A stretch of 9,739 bases of DNA. Origin: an uncultured Chlorobiaceae bacterium (GTDB lineage Bacteria > Bacteroidota > Chlorobiia > Chlorobiales > Chlorobiaceae). This document shows, in pieces, positions 1 to 6,234 of this stretch. The stretch covers positions 1 to 9,739 of the forward strand of contig CAIVCU010000069.1 in assembly GCA_903904495.1 (NCBI GenBank), written 5' to 3'. Below the pieces are notes generated by a model. That model was not told the DNA's origin. It did not search any database and saw only the letters and a list, made by a program, of their open reading frames with translations. Every line of letters starts with the position of its first letter. The stretch's first letter is position 1. Made by a program: the position numbers and the translations under genes.

Positions 1-111
1 ATGGTCTGGAACTCCTTGTGTATAGGGCTGATATCAATTGTTTAGTCACTTTTAATATCGCCGTTTCTCAAGCGTTTTCAGACCTTTTTCATTTTTAACC
101 GGACACTACTG
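1..111. mobile_element. Terminal fragment of a second IS element, related ends to the IS4-family element, inserted in hsdS
   Basis: The hsdS reading frame is lost at about 111. The sequence AACCGGACACTACTG (97-111) matches the right end of the complete element, AATTGGACAGTAGTG (2646-2660), at 11 of 15 positions. Bases 1-111 are therefore read as the end of another insertion sequence whose body lies left of the window. A plus-strand frame open from position 3 ends in TAA at 96-98, 13 bases before the tip. The complete element has the same 13-base distance between its transposase stop and its tip, so this frame may be a transposase C-terminus, but the peptide is too short to recognise. The target duplication cannot be tested because the other end is outside the window. 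Seen: similarity of the tips and loss of the hsdS frame. Inferred: a separate insertion. Confidence 0.6.
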
Positions 112-1060
112 AACCAAAATTTTTAACCATGTAATAAAAGACAAATCTACCTGAAATATTCTCTGGAAACTTTGTGATGGCGTAGACCCTTTGATGGACA
201 TTAAAACGACCGTTTATGTAATGAAAAATACTTCCAATGCCTCCTTCACCAGGAACCAGAATGGCTTCGCAATCATGGGAATAGCTGTTGATTCTCTCTA
301 TAGTGTAAGAGCGAACAAAAAAAGGATATTCACCATCTTCTATCTTGTCCTGATTATTAATACTGCCGGTTTTGATATTCGCAATTTCACCTAACGTTTT
401 TACCTCCCACTCCTCGCTGAAACCCGGCAGACGCTTTTTGCTAGTGAGCAGATCCTGCATGGCGCCTTGTTTGATCTGGCGTTTTTTGGCGATGAGTTGT
501 TCAAGGGATTCAATGAGAGCATCTGCATCGCTCAAGGCTTCGGCAATGGCTTCTTGTTCGACTTTTGTTGGTGGAATCGGAATTTGTGTTTGGCGAATTG
601 TCGCTAAGCCTAAATTTCCGATCGTTGATCCTGTCAAACCATCAAAAAATTGCTGTTTTACGATTTTTGTCTGCAGTGAGTGATAGAGAAACTGTTTGGA
701 TGTATTTGGTTTCAGATTTAGATAGGCCGCGCTCTTGCCAAGTAACACTTGCTCACCATCGAACAACCCCAGATTACCGACAGTACCATTGATCGACATC
801 AGTATCGACCTTTCATTAATGGGCTTCTGATGTTTAATAAACTCAGAGCGATCAACGGATTTTGTATCGATAGTAATGACAATCTTCCCATCATTCAGGT
901 TGTTGCCATTGATGAAGAAATATTCTCCATTGGGCGAATATACTGGCGTTCCATTCAACCCATCTCCAATATGGGTGGTTATTGTATCCATGGATATAAC
1001 ACTCCAATCCTCAGGAATAACCCCGACCTCCGTCTGTTTATATCCTTGCTTCAGTTCCAT
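95..1060 (-). pseudogene. hsdS: Type I restriction-modification specificity subunit HsdS, 3'-truncated by an IS end
   Basis: HsdS is the DNA-recognition subunit of type I R-M complexes. It has two target-recognition domains (TRDs) separated by conserved helices. The start MELKQGYKQTEVGVIPEDW is typical of the family. TRD1 covers about residues 15-165. The conserved spacer, with PPTKVEQEAIAEAL and IAKKRQIKQGAMQDLL, covers about 165-210. TRD2 begins at LPGFSEEWEVKTLGEIA and stops abruptly. Genuine coding ends about residue 316 (base 112); the last few residues and the stop at 95-97 are read from an IS tip. Intact members are usually about 400-450 residues, so most of TRD2 and the C-terminal helix are missing. 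The ATG overlaps the hsdM stop by 10 bases (1051-1060), the usual sign of translational coupling. A half-subunit HsdS could in principle still dimerise, but hsdM is also broken, so I call it a pseudogene. Confidence 0.85.
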
Positions 1061-1341
1061 GAGAGCCCCATCCTTTCAAGATGTGCATTCACCTTTGCTT
1101 CCAGCTCGGCAACCTTGCGGGTAACTTCCGGCATAGCTGTTTCGTAGCGTTCGGCGAGTTCTTTTACCCGACGGGTGAGAGTCTGGCTGATACGATCCAT
1201 TTCGCCGTGAATTGCTGAGGCAATTGTGGCAAGCCATTTGTCATCGACAACCAGGGTTTTGACCTCAACTTCGCTCAGTGAGGGATATTTCGCATAAGCG
1301 AGAGCGTCAAGGCTTGCCTCGGCATCCTTAAGCAGTTTCAC
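1051..1341 (-). pseudogene. hsdM: hsdM C-terminal fragment, separated from the rest of the gene by the IS
   Basis: This is the last part of the type I methyltransferase subunit. Residues such as DAEASLDALAYAKYPSLSEVEVKTLVVDDKWLA (given here only by its core LVVDDKW), then EMDRISQTLTRRVKELAERYE and HLERMGLSWN, form the helical C-terminal tail that contacts HsdS in the family. The apparent GTG start at 1339-1341 lies at the IS junction and is not a native start. Native coding resumes at 1329, directly after the repeat AAGCAGTTTC, and gives 92 residues. The stop TGA at 1051-1053 overlaps the hsdS start. With the IS removed, the reading AEIKKLL-KDAEASLD is continuous with the fragment to the right (2661 onward), which shows both were one gene. 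Confidence 0.9.
1330..1339. repeat. Target-site duplication, left copy
   Basis: AAGCAGTTTC here is identical to 2661-2670, on the other side of the IS. It encodes hsdM sequence (KLL) on the minus strand in both places, as expected when a target is copied during insertion. The last C may instead be the first base of the element, which would make the duplication 9 bp (AAGCAGTTT). Either size is within what is known for IS4-family groups. Confidence 0.92.
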
Positions 1342-1353
1342 TGGTGTCCAACT
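1339..1353 (+). repeat. Left terminal inverted repeat of the IS
   Basis: CACTGGTGTCCAACT pairs with the inward-reading right end CACTACTGTCCAATT at 12 of 15 positions. The central TGTCCAA is identical in both and resembles TGTCCGG in the element tip at 97-111. Confidence 0.85.
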
Positions 1354-1354
1354 G

Positions 1355-1384
1355 TTGAAAAAATAAAACCCTATAACTTATAAT
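1355..1384 (+). promoter_or_regulatory. Predicted sigma70-type promoter for the transposase
   Basis: TTGAAA (1355-1360) and TATAAT (1379-1384) are separated by 18 bases, just inside the left end of the IS and about 90 bases before the transposase start. The -10 hexamer is a perfect consensus and the -35 matches 4 of 6 bases. Placement and direction fit transposase expression. The region is AT-rich, so a chance match is possible. Confidence 0.5.
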
Positions 1385-1441
1385 GATAAAATAGAATCCA
1401 GCGTTTTTTAGCCGTTACCGACTTGAAAATGCCTGCTATCT

Positions 1442-1478
1442 TCGATCATTTCATAATTTTTCAACAAGGAATGATCGA
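1442..1478 (+). promoter_or_regulatory. Inverted repeat enclosing the transposase ribosome-binding site and start
   Basis: TCGATCATT (1442-1450) and AATGATCGA (1470-1478) are perfect 9-bp complements around a 19-base loop. The loop holds most of the Shine-Dalgarno sequence AAGGA (1466-1470), and the stem runs into the first base of the start ATG (1478). In RNA this would fold over the initiation site. Some IS elements (IS10, IS50) use such structures to limit translation from read-through transcripts. Whether it acts that way here is inference. Confidence 0.45.
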
Positions 1479-2647
1479 TGTACACAGGAAAAACTGTCTT
1501 TGCTCAGTTGCTTGAACACCTGCCGCTTCATCAGTTTCGTCTGTGCGTCAAGCGGTACAACGGCAATTACAAGGTACAATCGTTCAGCTGTCTTGATCAA
1601 TATCTCTGCCTGTTTTTTGCTCAACTGACCTATCGGGAAAGTCTTCGTGATATCACGACATGTCTACTCGGCATGCAGAACAAACTTTATCACATGGGCA
1701 TCCGTGGCAAGATCGCCCGAAGCACACTGGCCTACGCCAACGAAACACGGGACTGGCGGATTTATCAGGACTTTGCCCATGTCTTGATTCATCATGCCAC
1801 AGAACTCTACAGCAAAGATGCCTTTTGCGTCAGTCTGCAGGAAACTGTGTACGCACTGGATTCAACCACGATCGATCTCTGTCTTGCGCTGTTTCCATGG
1901 GCAAAGTTCAGAACACACAAGGGTGCGGTTAAGATGCGCACTTTGATTGACTTAAGAGGTAACATCCCGTCCTTTGTAGCCATTACCGATGGCAAGGTTC
2001 ATGATGTCAATATGCTTGATGTGCTCATCATCGAACCGGGTTCTTTCTACATCATGGACCGAGGTTACATCGATTTTGAACGACTGTATCACATGCATCG
2101 GGCCCAAGGATTCTTTGTGATAAGAGCGAAATCAAATTTAAGTTTTAAAAGGCGATACTCTCATCCAGTTGATAAATCTACCGGTGTTCGATGTGATCAA
2201 ACCATAATGCTTGCAACTGTCAAATCCGCAAAAGAATACCCTGACAAAATGAGACGCATCAAGTATGTCGATCCGCAATCCGGTAAGTCGTATGTGTTCT
2301 TGACCAACAATTTTGAACTTGCTCCCAAAGTGATTGCAGACCTCTACAAAAGTCGATGGCAGATCGAACTGTTCTTCAAGTGGATAAAGCAGCATTTGCG
2401 TATCAAGGCATTTTACGGAACATCAGAAAATGCGGTAAAAACACAAATCTGGACAGCAATTTCGGTTTACGTGCTTATAGCTTTAGTTAAAAAACGTATG
2501 AATTTTGATATAACTCTCTACACATTCCTACAGATTTTGAGTGTCAGTGTGTTTGAGCAAGTCGATATTTTAAAATTAGTTACCAATTCTTTCGGCACAA
2601 TTCCAGAGACCTATACCTCTAACCAATTGAATTTATTTGACTTATAA
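1478..2647 (+). CDS. IS4-family transposase (DDE), apparently intact
   Basis: This 389-residue DDE transposase catalyses cut-and-paste movement of its element. The N-terminal part (about 1-75, FAQLLEHLPLHQF and QLTYRESLRDITTCLLG) resembles the DUF4372 region found ahead of many IS4 catalytic domains. Likely catalytic residues are D128 in YALDSTTIDL, D194 in YIMDRGYIDF, and E297 in the IS4 signature Y290-x2-R293-x3-E297-x6-K304 (YKSRWQIELFFKWIK). The C-terminus ends in NQLNLFDL, a common style of ending in this group. The start is supported by AAGGA at 1466-1470, seven bases upstream; an ATG at 1471 is in another frame. No internal stop or shift is seen, so it should be functional. It reads opposite to the interrupted hsdM. 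Confidence 0.95.
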   Translation: MYTGKTVFAQLLEHLPLHQFRLCVKRYNGNYKVQSFSCLDQYLCLFFAQLTYRESLRDITTCLLGMQNKLYHMGIRGKIARSTLAYANETRDWRIYQDFAHVLIHHATELYSKDAFCVSLQETVYALDSTTIDLCLALFPWAKFRTHKGAVKMRTLIDLRGNIPSFVAITDGKVHDVNMLDVLIIEPGSFYIMDRGYIDFERLYHMHRAQGFFVIRAKSNLSFKRRYSHPVDKSTGVRCDQTIMLATVKSAKEYPDKMRRIKYVDPQSGKSYVFLTNNFELAPKVIADLYKSRWQIELFFKWIKQHLRIKAFYGTSENAVKTQIWTAISVYVLIALVKKRMNFDITLYTFLQILSVSVFEQVDILKLVTNSFGTIPETYTSNQLNLFDL

Positions 2648-2660
2648 TTGGACAGTAGTG
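2646..2660 (-). repeat. Right terminal inverted repeat of the IS
   Basis: Read inward on the minus strand this is CACTACTGTCCAATT, matching the left end at 12 of 15 positions. Its outer edge abuts the right target copy at 2661. The transposase stop codon (2645-2647) overlaps its inner end. Confidence 0.85.
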
Positions 2661-2670
2661 AAGCAGTTTC
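2661..2670. repeat. Target-site duplication, right copy
   Basis: AAGCAGTTTC is identical to 1330-1339. The minus-strand reading here is the native hsdM ...EIKKLL, and joining 2661 directly to 1329 restores the hsdM frame. Confidence 0.92.
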
Positions 2671-4386
2671 TTTATCTCGGCTTCCTCAGCCGAATGCTTC
2701 AGCCACTCCTTGAGAATATCGGCCTCTTCTTTGGCTGCCTTGTCGGATTTAATCTCTTTCAGGCGGGCAGTTACGTTTGCCTTGTTCACCTTGTCCAGTG
2801 CGGAAAAAGCTCCCTCTGCCCCACCATGTTCTTCCTCCAGCTCGGCTAGTTTGGCTGTGACGCTTTCCTGTTCTGCTTCAAGCTCTGTGATCAGGTTCTC
2901 ATATTTGGCGAAGTAGCGGTCAACAATGAGAGCTTTTGGAACAAGATCACAGGCCCAGCCTTTGTCGACCTCCTTGCCTTTGTTGTTCTTTACCAGAACG
3001 CGGTAGTTTTCGGCCTTCCATCCATCGGATGTAATGAGATAGCAGTCATCCTGCATTGTATTAGTCCAGTAGTCGAGCAGGTGCTGGTAAACATGATACT
3101 TGTAGATCAGGGGCTTGCCGGTGTAGTGCGTGAGCAGCTCTTCGGCGAGTTCCTGAATCAACGCTTTCGGATGAAAACCGGGTTGCAGGTTTTTGAGCCT
3201 GAGGGCTGTGCTTTGCTGCCAATCGGCAAATAGGGAGTTCATGCTTTCGATAAAGGTCACAAACTCAGAATGGTTGTAAATGGTGCTCTTGATTGTCTCC
3301 TTCGGGATAGCAAGATCAAGGTATCCGGGACGGTTTGCTTTGAATAGGGCTTGGCGGAGCTCCGGGCAGACATCCCAGTAGGGTTGCAGTGCATCAACAT
3401 CAGCAGCAGGTATTCCACCGCGAAGGTGACCTTCAATATCCTGAATATCCTCAGGTTCCTGATTATCGATATAACGCGGGAGGTTGAGATTGAAGTCGTT
3501 TTTCTCTATTTCGGCAATGCCGACCATCCGGGAGTATTTCGGGATTTCAAGCTGCCGGGTGAAGACATCGACAATCTTGTGAAGGTCCATATCCCGCAGG
3601 CGGTTTTTGGGCCTGTCTTTCATATAGCCAGTGCTGGCGTCGATCATGAAGATGCCTTTACGGGTATGGGACTCTTTTTTATCGATCACGATAATACAGG
3701 CGGGAATACCTGTGCCATAGAAGAGGTTTGCCGGAAGCCCAATGATCCCCTGGATATACCCCTTCCTGATGAGTTTGCAGCGGATTTCGGCCTCGGCATT
3801 GCCACGGAACAACACACCATGAGGCAGAATAATGGCTCCCTTACCGTTGCTTTTGAGTGAACGGACAATGTGGAGCAGATAGGCATAATCACCCTGTTTT
3901 GCGGGCGGAACACCGAAATGCTTGAAACGACCATAAGGATCGTTAAGCGGATCAATCCCTTTGCTCCAGCTTTTGTCGCTGAATGGCGGATTGGCTACCA
4001 CATAATCAAAGGTTTTGAGATCACCATCTTCCGTCATAAAGAGCGGATTGGCCAGCGTATTGCCCTGCCTGATGTCCGCGGTCGGGTTGTTGTGCAGGAT
4101 CATATTCATCCGGGCAAGTCCAGAGGTTGCAGCATCCTTTTCCTGACCATAAAGGGTGACATTGGCCTGTGCTTCAGCACCTACCTTGAGCAGGAGCGAT
4201 CCTGAACCGCAGGTGGGGTCGTAAACGGTGGTATTGTTCGTAGTAGCGGCGTCGTGAATACCGATGATTTTTGCCATGATACGGCTGACCTCGGCAGGAG
4301 TATAGAACTGCCCTTTGCTTTTGCCGCTCTCTGTGGCGAAGTGACGCATCAGGTATTCGTAGGCATCGCCCAGTATAGCGTCGCCT

Positions 4387-4761
4387 TCAGCCCTGTTTTT
4401 CGAAAATAGCGATGAGGTTGGTCAGCGTATCGACCTTGTCCTTGCCGCTGCCCAGCTTGGTATCGTCGTTAAAGTCCGGCATGTCGGAGAGCTTGTTGGC
4501 ACTTGCCAGCGGTCCGAGAATTTTTTTGTTGATCTGGTCTCCAATATCGGTTTTACCTTTAAGGGCAACCATATCCCTGAAACCTGCACCATCAGGGATT
4601 GTTATTGGGGAATAACGAACACCTGCGTATTTGTCGCTGACATACTTCACAAAAAGCAGGACGAGAACATAGTCTTTGTATTGGCTGGCATCCATACCGC
4701 CGCGCAGTTCGTCGCAGCTCTGCCAGAGAGAGGAATAGAGTTCGGATTTCTTGAGAGCCAT
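4387..4761 (-). pseudogene. hsdM: hsdM N-terminal fragment (HsdM_N domain), frameshifted off the catalytic part
   Basis: This is the N-terminal helical domain of HsdM. MALKKSELYSSLWQSCDELRGG, then MDASQYKDYVLVLLFVKYVSDKY, are hallmark sequences of the family. The frame ends at FEKQG and TGA (4387-4389). In the family this domain runs on through a stretch like FxxPxLDFSKNRAEGD into the methylase domain. Here the bases that read FEKQG-stop also read SKNRAEGDAIL in another frame, so roughly 20-23 bases between two similar TTC(TC)GAAAAA sequences seem to have been lost, shifting the frame. The exact size is inferred from memory of the family. Only a weak GAAAG precedes the ATG. Together with 2619-4349 and 1051-1329 this makes an ancestral protein of very roughly 800 residues. 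Confidence 0.87.
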
Positions 4762-4884
4762 ACTTTCAATTAATTATAGGACTTATGCGACCTGTAGGGC
4801 CTTAAGCCCATAAGACTTATATTGAGATACTTTATTACATTACAGGGATAAGACAAGGGTGAATATAATCAAGGAGATGACGAT
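4762..4884. promoter_or_regulatory. Divergent intergenic region with an imperfect hairpin
   Basis: This 123-base AT-rich gap separates hsdM (leftward) from the membrane-protein operon (rightward), so promoters for both should lie here. CTTATG (4782-4787) is complementary to CATAAG (4809-4814), and GGGC (4797-4800) to GCCC (4806-4809) around a CTTAA loop. This forms a bulged hairpin without a T-tract. The heptamer GACTTAT/GGACTTAT motif also recurs on both sides (4780-4786, 4814-4820). I could not identify a convincing -35/-10 pair for either gene. Confidence 0.35.
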
Positions 4885-5223
4885 ATGAACATTCTGGTCC
4901 AATGGTTGATTAATGCCTTGGCAGTTTATGCGACTGCGCATTTACTGGACGGCATTCACATAAAAAGTTTTGGTGCAGCAGTTCTTGTTGCGCTGGTTCT
5001 TGGTCTTGTCAACGCTATTGTGCGGCCAGTGCTGGTGTTTTTGTCAATACCCTTTATCATTGTAACGCTCGGGCTTTTCCTGCTGGTCATCAACGCTCTT
5101 CTGCTGCAGCTCTCCGCTTCTATTGTCGGGGGATTTTCCATTGACAGCTTCTGGTGGGCAGTGGCGGGGTCACTGGTTATCAGTTTGATCTCATGGTTAC
5201 TGAGCGCTCTTTTCAATCTCTGA
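4885..5223 (+). CDS. Small YvlD/phage-holin-4 family (PF04020-type) membrane protein
   Basis: This is a 112-residue, almost wholly hydrophobic protein with about four membrane segments (roughly 3-21, 27-50, 53-82 and 88-110). The central motif GLVNAIVRPVLVFLSIPF, followed by TLGLFLLVINALLLQL, is characteristic of the family annotated as 'phage holin family protein' or YvlD/DUF360. Despite the name, these are widespread chromosomal inner-membrane proteins of unclear function, and nothing phage-like lies nearby. The start is well supported by AAGGAG at 4871-4876, eight bases upstream. It is the first gene of a rightward cluster and its stop lies 28 bases before the bchC start, so co-transcription is likely. 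Confidence 0.85.
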   Translation: MNILVQWLINALAVYATAHLLDGIHIKSFGAAVLVALVLGLVNAIVRPVLVFLSIPFIIVTLGLFLLVINALLLQLSASIVGGFSIDSFWWAVAGSLVISLISWLLSALFNL

Positions 5224-5251
5224 AATACACAATCAAGAAGTAACCTTACCT

Positions 5252-6214
5252 ATGACCATGCAAGGGGAAGCGCAAGCAATAGTCTTGCAGAAAGCCAACA
5301 AACTCAAGTTGCAACCGGCGGCATACCATGCCGGTAAACCCGGTGATGTTCTTGTTAAAACCATAGCAAGCACCATAACACCTGGATTTGACCGTCTTCT
5401 CTTGACCAACAAGCCGGTATCAAACAGGGTCTTCCGCTACCCCATCATGCCCGGTAGCGAGTCGATAGGCCAGGTGATGGCGACCGGCTCTGCTGTTGAT
5501 GACCTCGTTCCCGGTGATTTTGTCTATGCCTTCAAGGGCGATTGCTGGACAGGAGTCGAATTCTATTTCGGCTGCCATGCTGAAGTAATCCCGACATCGC
5601 GTCAGAATGTTTTCCCACTCTGTCGCCAACCTATCCATAGAGATCTTCTTACCGGGCTTCTTGCCTATGTTATCAGCGCGGTTGAAAAGGTTCCGCTGCA
5701 CGCTTCATCACGAATTCTCATCCTCGGTCTCGGTTCAGTAGGACTCATGGTATCTGAGTACCTCTACACTCTTGGTTTCAAGAATGTTGATGCAGTTGAA
5801 ACCTTCAGCATCAGAGGACAGCTCTCCCACGCTGAACATATTGCCATTGATATCAACGATTTTACTCCTGATTTCAACGAGAACTATGATCTTATTTTCG
5901 AAACTACGGGTCGAATTCTCCTGATTGAAAAGGCCGTGCGCCTCATGAAAGATCAGGCAAAAATAGTGCTGCTGGGCAATTATGAAATCATGGCCTATGA
6001 TTACCGACTGATACAGCATAAAGAACCTGCTATCATCTCATCCGGCATTGTATCCAACGGTCATATTCAGCAGGCTCATACCATACTCAATGACGAAATG
6101 CTCGACAGTGAAAAGTTTTTTACCAATGTTTTTCCTGTCGCCCAGTTCGAACTCGCTTACCGTATGGCGCTTGACAGCAAAGAGTCCATCAAAACCGTCC
6201 TGAGCTGGGTATAA
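5252..6214 (+). CDS. bchC: BchC-like bacteriochlorophyllide a dehydrogenase
   Basis: BchC oxidises the C3 hydroxyethyl group of 3-hydroxyethyl bacteriochlorophyllide a to the acetyl group of bacteriochlorophyllide a, with NAD+ as acceptor, late in bacteriochlorophyll synthesis. The 320-residue length fits BchC and is shorter than typical zinc alcohol dehydrogenases. A GroES-like N-terminal half contains YPIMPGSESIGQV (about 63-75). The GHE and clustered-cysteine zinc motifs of classical enzymes are absent. A Rossmann motif GLGSVG lies at 159-164. YDLIFETTGR, IVLLGNYE and the ending ESIKTVLSWV align by memory with purple-bacterial BchC (for example its ...MILDW ending). The ATG at 5252 lacks a strong Shine-Dalgarno (AAGAAG is rather far upstream); ATG 5258 in the same frame is an alternative. 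Another medium-chain oxidoreductase is the main alternative. Confidence 0.82.
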   Translation: MTMQGEAQAIVLQKANKLKLQPAAYHAGKPGDVLVKTIASTITPGFDRLLLTNKPVSNRVFRYPIMPGSESIGQVMATGSAVDDLVPGDFVYAFKGDCWTGVEFYFGCHAEVIPTSRQNVFPLCRQPIHRDLLTGLLAYVISAVEKVPLHASSRILILGLGSVGLMVSEYLYTLGFKNVDAVETFSIRGQLSHAEHIAIDINDFTPDFNENYDLIFETTGRILLIEKAVRLMKDQAKIVLLGNYEIMAYDYRLIQHKEPAIISSGIVSNGHIQQAHTILNDEMLDSEKFFTNVFPVAQFELAYRMALDSKESIKTVLSWV

Positions 6215-6234
6215 CCACCGAAAATCTTCAAACA

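Larger units (their letters stand above)
1339..2660 (+). mobile_element. Complete IS4-family insertion sequence, about 1.32 kb, inserted in hsdM
   Basis: The boundaries come from three agreeing signs. The hsdM frame breaks on both sides. The flanks carry the duplicated target AAGCAGTTTC. The ends are imperfect inverted repeats: CACTGGTGTCCAACT at 1339-1353 against CACTACTGTCCAATT read inward from 2660, matching at 12 of 15 positions. The element holds one transposase gene reading opposite to hsdM, with its stop 13 bases from the right tip and about 138 bases of leader on the left. The whole element is 1322 bp, or 1321 bp if the first C belongs to the target. The exact duplication and open transposase frame suggest a fairly recent, possibly still mobile copy. 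The subgroup within IS4 was not determined. Confidence 0.93.
2619..4349 (-). pseudogene. hsdM: hsdM central fragment: type I N6-adenine methyltransferase catalytic domain
   Basis: This carries the catalytic core of the HsdM modification subunit, which transfers methyl from S-adenosylmethionine to adenine N6. From the first ATG, GQFYTPAEVSRIM (about 13-25) is the conserved entry to the methylase fold. DPTCGSG (44-50) is the SAM-binding motif I. NPPF (120-123) in DYVVANPPFS is catalytic motif IV. Residues about 450-563 are charged and helical, probably coiled coil. Native sequence stops at 2661 after KKLL; the next 13 residues and stop are read from IS DNA. At the 5' side the frame is open a little upstream of 4349 (to about 4386, reading NRAEGDAILGDAYEYL), so the ATG is an internal methionine, not the true start. 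Without the N-domain and the last 92 residues it is unlikely to work. Confidence 0.9.

Noticed and set aside
3351..3860. 169-residue plus-strand open frame inside hsdM
   Set aside because: It lies antisense to well-recognised HsdM sequence that carries motifs on the other strand, and has no ribosome-binding site or recognisable domain.
4387..4410. Phase-variable switch or programmed frameshift in hsdM
   Set aside because: The local A5 run is short, and the frame change comes with missing family residues, which fits a deletion. No slippery sequence plus pseudoknot was seen.
4885..5223. Prophage or lysis-cassette reading of the 'holin' gene
   Set aside because: No endolysin, phage structural or integrase gene is present. 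The family is mostly chromosomal membrane proteins unrelated to lysis.
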